Assembly: GCF_000284015.1 (NCBI RefSeq)
Contig: NC_016943.1
Span: forward strand, 3,141,541-3,205,540
DNA from: Blastococcus saxobsidens DD2
GTDB taxonomy: Bacteria > Actinomycetota > Actinomycetes > Mycobacteriales > Geodermatophilaceae
DNA length: 64,000 nucleotides
Direction of reading: 5' to 3'
Shown here: positions 37,683 to 45,290 of the stretch, in pieces
How positions within the stretch are numbered: the stretch's first letter is position 1
Layout of the letters: each line of letters opens with the position of its first letter
Translations under genes and position numbers: made by a program
Notes under the pieces: generated by a model
Database searches by the model: none
What the model was told of the DNA's origin: nothing
What the model saw: the letters and a program-made list of their open reading frames with translations, nothing else

Positions 37683-38612
37683 GTGGCCCCCGCGAATTCC
37701 CCTCCCCACCCGGTCCTGTCCGCCGAGGTCGCCGACGCCCTGGCTGCCGGCGGCCCCGTCGTGGCACTGGAGAGCACGCTGCTGGCGCACGGCCTGCCGC
37801 GGCCCGACAACCGCGCCGCCGCGGACGACGTCGAGGCCGCGGTCCGCGCCGGGGGCGCCGTCCCGGCGACGATCGCCGTCCTCGACGGCGTTCCGCACGT
37901 CGGCCTGACACCGGCTCAGGTCGACCGGGTGTGCGCCGATCCGGACCTGGCCAAACTCGGGGTCCGCGACCTGCCGGTGGCCGCCGCGCTCGGGCTGAGC
38001 GGCGCGACGACGGTGTCGAGCACGGCCTTGCTGGCCGAGGCGGCGGGCGTGGCCGTCTTCGCCACCGGGGGGCTGGGCGGGGTGCACCGGCTGGCGAGCG
38101 AGACCTTCGACGAGTCGGCCGACCTGACCGCCCTGTCACGCACGTCCGTGGTGGTGGTGTGCGCCGGCGTCAAGTCGATCCTGGACGTCCCGGCGACGCT
38201 GGAGCGGCTGGAGTCGCTGTCGGTCACGGTCGTCGGCTACGGCACGACCACGTTCCCCGGCTTCTACGTGGCCGACTCGGGCTCGACGCTGGACTGGTCG
38301 GTCGCCGACGCCGAGCAGGCGGCCGCGGTCTTCGCCGTGCGCCGCCGGCTCACCCGCGGGGCGGTCGTCGTGGCCAACCCGCTCCCCGCCGACGAGCAGC
38401 TCGACCCGGTGCTGCACGACCGGGTGATCGCCGATGCACTGGCGGCGGCCGACGCGGCCGGCGTGCGCGGCAAGGCGGTCACGCCGTTCGTGCTCGACCA
38501 CCTGCACCGCGCCAGCGAGGGCGCGACCCTGGCGGTCAACGTCCGGCTGGTCCTGCGCAACGCGGAGCTCGCCGGCCGGATCGCCGCGGCGCTCGCCGCC
38601 TCCCCGGCCTGA
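37683..38612 (+). CDS. psuG: Pseudouridine-5'-phosphate glycosidase
   Basis: PsuG cleaves the C-C glycosidic bond of pseudouridine 5'-phosphate to uracil and ribose 5-phosphate, salvaging the modified base. The 309-residue protein shows the family text ALESTLLAHGLPRPDN, VAAALGLSGATTVSSTA, FATGGLGGVHR (with the metal/substrate His) and VVCAGVKSILDV with the catalytic Lys. The kinase supplying its substrate is encoded next, 8 bases downstream, making a compact two-gene operon. Confidence 0.94.
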   Translation: MAPANSPPHPVLSAEVADALAAGGPVVALESTLLAHGLPRPDNRAAADDVEAAVRAGGAVPATIAVLDGVPHVGLTPAQVDRVCADPDLAKLGVRDLPVAAALGLSGATTVSSTALLAEAAGVAVFATGGLGGVHRLASETFDESADLTALSRTSVVVVCAGVKSILDVPATLERLESLSVTVVGYGTTTFPGFYVADSGSTLDWSVADAEQAAAVFAVRRRLTRGAVVVANPLPADEQLDPVLHDRVIADALAAADAAGVRGKAVTPFVLDHLHRASEGATLAVNVRLVLRNAELAGRIAAALAASPA

Positions 38613-38620
38613 GCACGGTC

Positions 38621-39499
38621 GTGGCCGGCCCGGTCGTCGTCGTCGGGGACGTCGCCACCGACGTGGTGGTGGTCCTCTCCGGCGAGCCGGCGCCGGGGTC
38701 GGACCGGCCGGCGTCGATCCGCACCCGCGGCGGCGGCGCGGGCGCCAACGTCGCGGTCCACCTGGCCCGGGCGGGGGTGCCCGTGGTGCTCGCCGGCTGC
38801 GTCGGCGACGACGCGGCCGGGGCGAACCTGTCCGCCGAGCTGGCCGACGCCGGGGTGCGGCTGCGGCTGCGCACCGTGCCGCGGACGGCGACCGGCACGA
38901 TCGTGAGCCTGGTCGAGCCGGGTGGGCAGCGCAGCATGCTGGCCGACCGGGGAGCCAACCTGGCGCTCCGCCCTTCCGACGTGCCGGCCCCGCCCCCGGG
39001 TGGCCACCTGCACCTGTCGGGCTACACGCTGCTGGACCCCGGCCCGCGCGCCGCGGGACTGGCGGCGCTGGCCGCGGCCACCGCAGCCGGCTGCACCAGC
39101 TCGGTGGACCCGGCCTCGACCGGCCCGCTGCGCGCCTACGGGGTGGACCGGTGGCTGAGCGACACGGGCGGGGCGACGCTGGTGCTGCCCAATGCCGACG
39201 AGGCGCGGCTGCTCACCGGCTGTGCGGACGCCGCCGAGGCGGCGCGGGCGCTGGCGCGTCGGCACCCGATCGCCGTGCTGACCCTGGGGGCCGACGGGGC
39301 GCTGTGGGCCTCCGGGGACACCGTGGTGCACCGACCTGCCGTGGCGACGACGGTCGTGGACACGACCGGCGCAGGAGACGCGTTCGCCGCCGGCCTGCTC
39401 CGTGCGTGGCTGAAGGATCGGAGCTGCTCACCCGCGGCCGCCCTGGACGCCGGCCTAACTCGGGCCGCCGAGGTGGTCCGCCGGCCGGGAGCCCGCTGA
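38621..39499 (+). CDS. psuK: PfkB-type carbohydrate kinase, probable pseudouridine kinase
   Basis: The 292-residue ribokinase-fold kinase has GGGAGANVAVHLARAG near residue 37 for sugar binding, DPASTGPLRAYG in the middle, and the PfkB signature DTTGAGDAFAAGLLRAWL with the catalytic Asp near 250. Its position directly behind psuG strongly suggests pseudouridine phosphorylation to pseudouridine 5'-phosphate, but the PfkB family is broad and other nucleosides or sugars are possible. The GTG at 38621 is preferred; the open frame runs far upstream as a shadow of psuG. Confidence 0.88.
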   Translation: MAGPVVVVGDVATDVVVVLSGEPAPGSDRPASIRTRGGGAGANVAVHLARAGVPVVLAGCVGDDAAGANLSAELADAGVRLRLRTVPRTATGTIVSLVEPGGQRSMLADRGANLALRPSDVPAPPPGGHLHLSGYTLLDPGPRAAGLAALAAATAAGCTSSVDPASTGPLRAYGVDRWLSDTGGATLVLPNADEARLLTGCADAAEAARALARRHPIAVLTLGADGALWASGDTVVHRPAVATTVVDTTGAGDAFAAGLLRAWLKDRSCSPAAALDAGLTRAAEVVRRPGAR

Positions 39500-39506
39500 G
39501 ATCCGC

Positions 39507-39845
39507 TCAGCCCTCGATGATCCGCCCGGTCCGCGCCGGGTTCTCCAGGACCCGGTCGGGGCGCGCATCGACGCCCGGGAGGCGGGTCCTGGCCTTCGGG
39601 GGCCGGTCGTTGGCCATGACGACGGCGATCCAGGGCAGGACCGTGCCCAGGACGGCGAGGATGACCATCAGCCACACGGTCTGGTAGAAGACCGCGGCCA
39701 GGACGAGCGCCACGCCACGGATGGCCATCGTGATGGCGTACCGCCGCTTGCGGGTGGCCTGCTGGTCGGTGAGGCTCGGGGCCGCCTCGGTGATGAGCAC
39801 CGGCTCCGGCCTGCGCGACCGCGGGAACTGCTGGCTCGAGGCCAC
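39507..39845 (-). CDS. DUF3099 family membrane protein
   Basis: This 112-residue small actinobacterial membrane protein of DUF3099 type has an N-terminal VLITEAAPSLTDQQATRKRRY block and then two helices (about residues 37-56 and 60-80, VFYQTVWLMVILAVLGTVLP inside). A basic cytoplasmic tail closes it. The GTG at 39845 has GGAAAGG 6 bases upstream. It is convergent with psuK and downstream of the HhH-GPD gene. The function is unknown. Confidence 0.82.
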   Translation of the reverse strand: MASSQQFPRSRRPEPVLITEAAPSLTDQQATRKRRYAITMAIRGVALVLAAVFYQTVWLMVILAVLGTVLPWIAVVMANDRPPKARTRLPGVDARPDRVLENPARTGRIIEG

Positions 39846-39950
39846 GGGCACCTTTCCCTCCGCTGGCCGGTGTCCGCGGGCATCACCCCGCCGGCTCCCG
39901 GACCACTCCCATGGTGCCACCGCGCAGGGTCCGGTGCAGGCGCCCGGCGA

Positions 39951-40544
39951 TCAGTTCCCGGCCGTCTGCTTCGCCGCCTTCGCCCCCTGCTTCTGCTTTT
40001 GCTTGAAGGCGCGCACCTCGGCCAGGGACTCCGGACCGGTGATGTCAGCGACCGAGCGCCGGGAGCCCTCGAGGCCGTAGTCGCCGGCGGCCTCCCGCCA
40101 GCCGGATGGGGTGATGCCGTACTGCTTGCCGAGCAGGGCGAGGAAGATCTTCGACTTCTGCGCGCCGAACCCCGGCAGCGCGTTGAGCCGCTTCAGCAGC
40201 GTCGCCCCCTCCGCACCGTCGGCCCACAGTCCCGCCACCTGGCCGTCGTAGTCGGCCACCAGCGCCCGGCACACCTCCTGGGCGCGCGCGGCCATCGACC
40301 CCGGGTAGCGGTGCAGCGCCGGCGGTCCCTGGAACACGCGCACGAGCTCGTCGGAGTCCATCGACGCCAACTGCTCGGCCGAGAGCGTGTCGACCCGCAA
40401 CCGGTCGGCGAGCAGCCGCGGTGCGCCGAACGCCCGCTCCATGGGGAACTGCTGGTCGAGCAGCATCCCGATCAGCAGCGCGAGCGGGTCGCGGCTCAGG
40501 AGCTCGTCGGCGGCGTCGTCCTGGGCGATGCGGAGAGTCGGCAC
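39951..40544 (-). CDS. HhH-GPD-type base-excision DNA repair protein
   Basis: This 197-residue protein of the HhH-GPD superfamily (DNA glycosylases such as Nth/AlkA) is short. The helix-hairpin-helix with its glycine hairpin is LNALPGFGAQKSKIFLALLG near residue 120-140. The usual catalytic Asp after the motif is not obvious, and no Fe-S cluster cysteines follow. The N-terminus (TLRIAQDDAADELLSRDPLA, then LLIGMLLDQ) is the segment found again in truncated copies elsewhere in the window. The tail is Lys/Gln-rich. A GTG start is used. Damage specificity cannot be told. Confidence 0.85.
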   Translation of the reverse strand: MPTLRIAQDDAADELLSRDPLALLIGMLLDQQFPMERAFGAPRLLADRLRVDTLSAEQLASMDSDELVRVFQGPPALHRYPGSMAARAQEVCRALVADYDGQVAGLWADGAEGATLLKRLNALPGFGAQKSKIFLALLGKQYGITPSGWREAAGDYGLEGSRRSVADITGPESLAEVRAFKQKQKQGAKAAKQTAGN

Positions 40545-40575
40545 ATGAAGATGGTGCCGTAGAGCCGTGCCGCAG
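40451..40575 (-). repeat. Parental copy (R0) of the dispersed HhH-GPD 5'-end repeat
   Basis: This covers the upstream region and about the first 31 codons of the intact HhH-GPD gene. Copies R1-R5 match this stretch, from roughly the sequence encoding LLDQ back to the start codon, and R1 continues about 30 bases further upstream (AGATGGTGCCGTAG shared). Confidence 0.8.
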
Positions 40576-40636
40576 CAGTCATCCGTTGGCGGTACCCAAC
40601 GGCCACTGCGCGATTAGACCACCTGGACTGCCGACT

Positions 40637-40654
40637 GTTGCACAGCTGTCAAAC
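40637..40654 (+). promoter_or_regulatory. Dyad over the antitoxin -35 box, possible autoregulatory operator
   Basis: GTTGCACAGCTGTCAAAC is an 18-base dyad (GTTnnACAGCTGTnnAAC). It overlaps TTGCAC at 40638-40643, the likely -35 box of the toxin-antitoxin operon. Ribbon-helix-helix antitoxins commonly bind such sites; binding here is inferred. Confidence 0.45.
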
Positions 40655-40661
40655 ATTTGCA

Positions 40662-40667
40662 TAGCCT
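40662..40667 (+). promoter_or_regulatory. -10 box for a leaderless antitoxin transcript
   Basis: TAGCCT lies 6 bases before the GTG at 40674 and 18 bases after TTGCAC, a complete promoter for a leaderless message. Confidence 0.6.
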
Positions 40668-40673
40668 CACAGC

Positions 40674-40874
40674 GTGACCAAGACCATCGGATTTCGTCCG
40701 ACCGATGAGGACGAGCGAATCATCCGCGAGGGGATGCGGGACGGCGAGCGAACGGCCGACGTCATCCGCCGCGCGCTCCGCCTCCTGGACCGCGAAGCGT
40801 GGCTCGCGCGAGCGCGGGGCGACGCCGAGCGGCTGGCGGACGAGGATCTGTCAGGCGAGGCCGATGCCTGGTGA
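40674..40874 (+). CDS. Ribbon-helix-helix antitoxin (MazE-like)
   Basis: This 66-residue protein has an N-terminal beta strand ([12 protein letters not shown]) followed by two helices ([20 protein letters not shown] with ALRLLD), the ribbon-helix-helix pattern of CopG/MazE-type antitoxins. An acidic C-terminus ([13 protein letters not shown]) is suited to blocking the toxin's RNA-binding face. Its stop overlaps the toxin start in GTGA, which couples translation. It probably represses its own operon through the dyad at 40637-40654. Confidence 0.8.
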   Translation: MTKTIGFRPTDEDERIIREGMRDGERTADVIRRALRLLDREAWLARARGDAERLADEDLSGEADAW

Positions 40875-41188
40875 TCCGCGGCGCCGTCTACCGGGTCGAC
40901 CTCGGCGAGGCGCGGCGTGGGCATGAGCAACGCAGCCGGCGCTACGGCCTGGTCCTGAGCCCGACCGACATGGCGTGGAGCGTCGCCACGATCGTTCCGA
41001 CGTCGACACGGGCACAGCCGGCCGTCTTCCGGCCCGAGATCGAGTTGGGCGGAGTTCCCACCCGGTTCCTCGTCGATCAGCTACGCAGCATCGACGTGCG
41101 GTTCCTCCACGGAGAGCCCGCCTACTTCCTCCATCGCGAGGAATTCGAGGAGGTCGAGGTCGCCGTCAGCCGCTACCTCGGCCTCTGA
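40871..41188 (+). CDS. MazF/PemK family toxin
   Basis: This 105-residue toxin is of the MazF/PemK family, ribosome-independent or -dependent mRNA endoribonucleases. Typical text is [19 protein letters not shown] (conserved G-x-V-Y/W start and the catalytic Arg region), [12 protein letters not shown], and [14 protein letters not shown] with the conserved Thr/Ser. The GTG at 40871 overlaps the antitoxin stop. The pair is flanked by two copies of the HhH-GPD 5' end, which suggests it arrived as an insert. Confidence 0.85.
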   Translation: MIRGAVYRVDLGEARRGHEQRSRRYGLVLSPTDMAWSVATIVPTSTRAQPAVFRPEIELGGVPTRFLVDQLRSIDVRFLHGEPAYFLHREEFEEVEVAVSRYLGL

Positions 41189-41230
41189 TCCGCACTCGCC
41201 CGCACCGCCCCCTGAGACAGGGCCAGCCTG

Positions 41231-41376
41231 CTGCTTCGTCCACCCATGTGCTGGTCCAGCAGCATCCCGATCAGCAGGGCGAGCGAGTCGCGGCTCAGCA
41301 GTTCGTCGGCGGCGGCGTCCTGGGCGATGCGGAGGGGTCGGCACATCGGAGATGGTGCCGTAGGGCGATCCCGCCG
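41231..41376 (-). repeat. Truncated HhH-GPD 5'-end copy R1
   Basis: It matches the parental start region with roughly eight substitutions over the first 90 bases and encodes LRIAQDAAADELLSRDSLA then LLIGMLLDQ. It departs after LLDQ into HMGGRSS through the left flank CTGCTTCGTCCACCCATGTG. It also keeps about 30 bases upstream of the start codon. Confidence 0.85.
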
Positions 41377-41756
41377 CAATCAGCGAAGCAGAGCTGCCCC
41401 CGGTGGCGACGCATCCGCCGCCACGCACAGGCAGAAGGGACCGCGGCCTACCGGCAGCTCATGCGGCACGGCAGCCGCGGTGCACGCTGACCACGGCCCG
41501 ACCGCACCAGTGGGAATCGGTCGGCGCCGGGCTGGCCGCCGACTGCTCGGGAGCCGTCCTTGTGCGCGGCGTAGCAGAGGTTCAGCGGGTCGCCGTCCAC
41601 GTGCGCGGTCTCGGCCGAGCCGAAGGGCCTCGGCGAGCATCTGCCGGGCGAGCTGCTCATCCCACGCCGTGCCAAGCCTCTCCGCCGTAGGCCAGCGAGA
41701 CGGTCGGGCAGTGGAATACCGACGCTCCGTCGTGCGCCCAGACAGCATCAGGGCTC

Positions 41757-42010
41757 GGCGATGTCGCCGTTGGAGCGGCCTTCGGCGATCAGGACCAGGA
41801 TCTCCAGCTCGCGCGCGGTGAGCTCGCGAACACCGGGACCACCCGGCCGTAGCCGTGCGAGCTGCCGCTCCGCCCTGGACCGGTCGGCCCCCGCGCCCAG
41901 GCCTCTGGCCACCCGATGCGCGCGGCCTCGGGCTCCCGCCGGGCGCTGCCGAGCCGGCCTGCGTCGACATGGACCTCGGCTGCCTCCAGCTGCGCGGTCC
42001 CCGTCTCCTG
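41757..42010 (-). pseudogene. Remnant of a LuxR-type regulator C-terminus
   Basis: The minus strand encodes RELTARELEILVLIAEGRSN and then GDIAEP followed by a stop. This is the first half of a LuxR helix-turn-helix cut before the recognition helix. Upstream text (GADRSRAERQLARLRPG, and in another frame LEAAEVHVDAGRLGSARREP) resembles the helical repeats that precede such domains, with at least one frameshift between them. Confidence 0.6.
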
Positions 42011-42129
42011 GAGTGGGGTTCTCGGCCCTCGATGAAGGCGGCCGGTTCTGCGGTCACCTGCCTGGACTGCTCCGCCTGCCCGGGCGGATCTGGGAGCGGT
42101 TCATGCAGACAGCGTCTCGGGAGCACGCA

Positions 42130-43509
42130 TCACGCCCCTGCCACGGCCAGGGGAACGATGTTCTGGTTCATGCGGAAGACGTTGTCGGGGTCGTAGGTCT
42201 GCTTGACCTGGGCGAGGCGGGGGAGGTTGGGCCCGTAGGCGGCATGGACCCGGTCGGTACCCTCGGCGCCGAGGTTGTTGACGTAGACGGCGTCCTGCAG
42301 GTGCGGTCGTAGCGCCTCGAACAGGCCGCGGGCCCAGGCGATGGTGCGGTCGGTGTCGGCCGGGTCGGCCCACTGGGCCAGGATCAGCAGGTCGTACTGC
42401 TCGGCCCGGTGCGGGAACGCGGTCGCGTCGGTCGGCACCCGGGCGGCGGCGCCGTGCAGCCGTTGCAGCCCGACGCCGCTGAAGCCCAACGGCATCGCGG
42501 GGACGTGTTCGAGCAGCACGTCGACGGTTGCGTCGGTCAGGTGCCGCAGGTAGCCGGATTTCCAGTAGTGCAGCCGCCCGGTCGGGAATCCCTCGTCCGG
42601 GGCGCTCTGCATCGCCATGTAGGGGATGACGCCGACGGTGTCCGCCAGCGGTGGGCCGGCCGTGCGCAGCGGGGCCAGTACCCGTGCACCGTCCTCGACG
42701 GGCCCGCACCAGCAGGCGATGATCGACAGCATCGGCTGCCCGTCCGGGCCGCGACCGAGGGAGACCGCGGTGGACAGCTCGTTCGGCGCCGACGCGACGA
42801 GTTCCTCGTGCACCCGCAGCACCTGGCGGACCCGCTGCCAGGGGTAGGTGATGGCGCCGGCCAGCACCGGGCCGACCGGATGCAGCCGGTAGGTGAAGAA
42901 GGTGACGACGCCGAAGTTGCCGCCGCCGCCGCGGATCGCCCAGAACAGGTCGGGGTGTTCCTGCACCCGGATGCGCAACACTTCACCGTCGGCGGTGACC
43001 ACCTCGGCGCCGAGCAGGTTGTCGCAGGCCAGACCGTAGCGGCCGTTGAGCCAGCCAAGCCCGCCGCCGAGAGTCAGGCCGGCAATGCCGGTCGCGGACA
43101 CGATGCCCAGCGGGGTGGCCAGCCCGTGCTGCTGGGTGCCTCGGTCCAGCTCCCCGAGGGTCAGCCCGGGGCCGGCGCCGGCGAAGAGCTTCTCCGGGTC
43201 GACGTCCAGTGCCTTCATGCCGGACAGGTCCAGCATGAGGCCGCCGTCGCAGACGGCGTTGCCGGCGACGTTGTGGCCGCCGCCGCGGACGGAGAGCACC
43301 AGGTCGTGGTCCCGGGCGAAGGCGATGCCGGCCGCCACGTCGGCGGTGTCCCGGCAGCGGGCGATGGCCGCGGGTCGGCGGTCGATCATCGCGTTGAACA
43401 CCGATCGGGCGGCGTCGTAGTCGTCGGCGGCGGGCCGGACGAGTCGGCCGTGCAGCCGCTCTCCGAGGTCGTCGAGGGCCGCGCCGGGCACGGTGGGGGT
43501 CAGGGTCAT
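42130..43509 (-). CDS. FAD-linked oxidoreductase (BBE-type, 6-hydroxynicotine oxidase-like)
   Basis: The 459-residue flavoprotein is of the VAO/PCMH family with a C-terminal berberine-bridge (BBE) segment (VYVNNLGAEG and QVKQTYDPDNVFRMNQNI). His79 in VRGGGHN is the expected site of covalent FAD attachment. The Cys used by bicovalent members is replaced (GIVSATGIAGLTLGGG), so mono-covalent flavin is predicted. Such enzymes oxidise amines, sugars or aromatic natural products with O2; the substrate is unknown. No signal peptide is seen. It lies downstream of the flavin monooxygenase and methyltransferase genes on the same strand. Confidence 0.88.
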   Translation of the reverse strand: MTLTPTVPGAALDDLGERLHGRLVRPAADDYDAARSVFNAMIDRRPAAIARCRDTADVAAGIAFARDHDLVLSVRGGGHNVAGNAVCDGGLMLDLSGMKALDVDPEKLFAGAGPGLTLGELDRGTQQHGLATPLGIVSATGIAGLTLGGGLGWLNGRYGLACDNLLGAEVVTADGEVLRIRVQEHPDLFWAIRGGGGNFGVVTFFTYRLHPVGPVLAGAITYPWQRVRQVLRVHEELVASAPNELSTAVSLGRGPDGQPMLSIIACWCGPVEDGARVLAPLRTAGPPLADTVGVIPYMAMQSAPDEGFPTGRLHYWKSGYLRHLTDATVDVLLEHVPAMPLGFSGVGLQRLHGAAARVPTDATAFPHRAEQYDLLILAQWADPADTDRTIAWARGLFEALRPHLQDAVYVNNLGAEGTDRVHAAYGPNLPRLAQVKQTYDPDNVFRMNQNIVPLAVAGA

Positions 43510-43572
43510 GGTCGCCAGTCCTCTCGTGGGGGGATCGGTCCTCCGAAGGTCACCGGACGGGCTAACCGTCGG

Positions 43573-44412
43573 CTAACCGCCTGCTGAAGGCCCGCCGTCG
43601 TCCGGAACGAGCTCGGCCAGCGGCAGGCCGGCGCCGCGCCGCAGGCCCTGCTCGGTCGCTCCAGCGCCGAGTCGCGCCGTCAGGTCCTGCCGCACGCCGT
43701 CGGCGCCGCCGACTCCGGTGACGGGGACGCCGATCTGCGCGCGCAACGCGGTGGCGTTCCCGTTCCCGGCCACCGACCGGGGCAGGATGTTCGGGGGCGT
43801 GCGCACCGCGAGCCAGACGCCACGGGCTCCACCGTGCGCCAGGTCGTGCGCGATCTCGAACCCCGACGAGCCGGCCCCCACCACGAGCACGTCGGCCCCG
43901 GCGAACGGGACGGGATCGGTGTAGTCGGTGGAGTGGAGGGTGCGGATCGAGGATCGATCCGCACCCCACTCCGGCGGCACGGCGCCGCGGGCCAGCAGCC
44001 CGGTCGCGACGACGACCTCCCCGGTGCGCCAGTCGCCGTGGTCGGTGACGACCCGCCACTGGCCTCGGTCCTCGGTCACCCGCCGCACGTGCACGCCTGT
44101 GCGGACGTCGAGCCCGGCGGCGGCGCTGTAGGCCTCGAGGTAGGTGACCACGTCGTCCCGGCCCGGAAAGGTGCCCGCCCCGCGGGGCATCCGCATCCCG
44201 GGCAGCCCCGAGAAGGCCCGGCCGCTGTTCAGCCGGAGGCCGCGGTAGCGACGACGCCAAGCGGCGCCGACGCCGTCCCCCTGCTCGAGGACGACGGCCG
44301 GCACCCCGCGGCGGTCGAGGGCGGCGGCGGTGGCCAGGCCGGTCGGTCCGGCTCCGACCACCACGACGGGCAGCATCTCCCCGGAATCGGTACGTGCTGT
44401 GTCGCTCGTCAT
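43573..44412 (-). CDS. Flavin-containing monooxygenase-like protein, C-terminally short
   Basis: The protein has a first FAD loop VVVGAGPTGLATAAAL near residue 17, a Trp-Arg-containing FMO start (AAWRRRYRGLRLNSGR), the fingerprint-like HSTDYTDPVPFAGADVLVVG, and an NADPH loop VVGAGSSGFEIAHDL. It stops at 279 residues, whereas the family usually runs past 350-400, so the last FAD-contacting third is missing and the protein may be inactive. The ATG has GGAGGTCG upstream. A large inverted repeat lies inside the coding region (43930-43973). Confidence 0.72.
   Translation of the reverse strand: MTSDTARTDSGEMLPVVVVGAGPTGLATAAALDRRGVPAVVLEQGDGVGAAWRRRYRGLRLNSGRAFSGLPGMRMPRGAGTFPGRDDVVTYLEAYSAAAGLDVRTGVHVRRVTEDRGQWRVVTDHGDWRTGEVVVATGLLARGAVPPEWGADRSSIRTLHSTDYTDPVPFAGADVLVVGAGSSGFEIAHDLAHGGARGVWLAVRTPPNILPRSVAGNGNATALRAQIGVPVTGVGGADGVRQDLTARLGAGATEQGLRRGAGLPLAELVPDDGGPSAGG
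43930..43973. repeat. Inverted repeat inside the monooxygenase-like gene
   Basis: Perfect 13-base arms (GGGTGCGGATCGA at 43938-43950 and TCGATCCGCACCC at 43954-43966) flank GGA, with imperfect pairing continuing outward (GGAGTGG / CACTCC). It lies in the middle of a coding sequence. Confidence 0.6.
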
Positions 44413-44480
44413 CGTGGCGACCTCCGTCGATCTCGCTCGACCCGCCGTGCCCCTCGCTTTACCAGGAGCGGGTGCGCTGG

Positions 44481-45260
44481 TCAGGGCGCCTGCTTCCGCG
44501 CGAGCACGGAGACGCTGCGGACGCCGTAGGTGCCGCTGGCCGCGCGCGCCTGCTCGGACAGGAACTGGTAGTCGTTGGGTCGCACCTGCTCGACCCGCAG
44601 GCCGGCGCGTGCGATGGCGTCCAGGTAGGCCCGCTGCTGCGGCGCGCCGCCGATGCAGGAGGCCCACAGGTCAACGTCGGAGACGATCGCGTCGGTGAGA
44701 GCGGTGTCGGTGACGATGTCGGCGATGGCGAGCCGGCCGTCGGGCCGCAGCACCCGCGCCACCTCGCGGAACACCCGGTCCTTGTCCGGGGTCAGGTTGA
44801 TCACCCCGTTGGAGATGACCACGTCGACGCTCGCATCCTCGACCGGCAACTGCTCGATCCGCCCGGACCGGAACGTGACGTGGCCGAGGCCGTGCTGGGC
44901 GCGGAGCCGCTCGGCCTTCTCCAGCTGCGCGTCGGTCATGTCGACCCCGACGACACCTCCGGCCGGGCCGACCCGCAGCGCGGCGAAGAACGCGTCCATC
45001 CCCGACCCCGACCCGAGGTCGACCACGGTCTCCCCCTCGCGCGGGTCGGCCAGGTCGAAGAACCAACCCACCCCGGCGAAGGACTCGATCGCCCCGTCCG
45101 GGAGACGGTCCAGCTCGGCCGGCGGGTAGCCCAGCCGCTCGGCCAGCGCCCGGCCGGTCTCGAAGTGGAACTCCCGCTGCGGCGTCCGGGCCACGGCCCG
45201 GTACATCTCCTGCACCTTGCCGGTGAGCGCCTCGGTGTCGATGGTGGTGGCGTGCGTCAT
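44481..45260 (-). CDS. SAM-dependent methyltransferase (ArsM-like group)
   Basis: The 259-residue class I methyltransferase has motif I VVDLGSGSGMDAFF near residue 78, then VVGVDMTDAQLEKAER, VISNGVINLTPDKDRVFRE and LRPDGRLAIADIV. The order and the Cys in ASCIGGAPQQRAYL match the arsenite methyltransferase group, but the other ArsM cysteines are absent, so arsenic methylation is doubtful. A small-molecule substrate linked to the neighbouring OsmC and flavoenzymes is possible. The OsmC gene starts upstream on the same strand with 30 bases between. Confidence 0.8.
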   Translation of the reverse strand: MTHATTIDTEALTGKVQEMYRAVARTPQREFHFETGRALAERLGYPPAELDRLPDGAIESFAGVGWFFDLADPREGETVVDLGSGSGMDAFFAALRVGPAGGVVGVDMTDAQLEKAERLRAQHGLGHVTFRSGRIEQLPVEDASVDVVISNGVINLTPDKDRVFREVARVLRPDGRLAIADIVTDTALTDAIVSDVDLWASCIGGAPQQRAYLDAIARAGLRVEQVRPNDYQFLSEQARAASGTYGVRSVSVLARKQAP

Positions 45261-45290
45261 GACGATCTCCCTTCTGGTCGTGCGACCCCG

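Larger units (their letters stand above)
41189..42129. other. Degenerate 940-bp region with repeat R1 and gene remnants
   Basis: It contains repeat R1 (41231-41376) and then decayed coding sequence. A minus-strand LuxR-type C-terminus lies at 41757-42010, and nearby a frame reading SVFHCPTVSLAYGGEAWHG (on the minus strand, about 41690-41750) looks like a fragment of an unknown protein. No intact gene is supported. Confidence 0.6.

Noticed and set aside
40451..41376. tRNA- or tmRNA-based attachment site for the accessory region
   Set aside because: No tRNA-like sequence or integrase gene was found in the window; the duplicated segment is the start of a protein gene.
44481..45260. Calling the methyltransferase ArsM outright
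   Set aside because: Only one of the conserved ArsM cysteines is present, so arsenite methylation is not supported.
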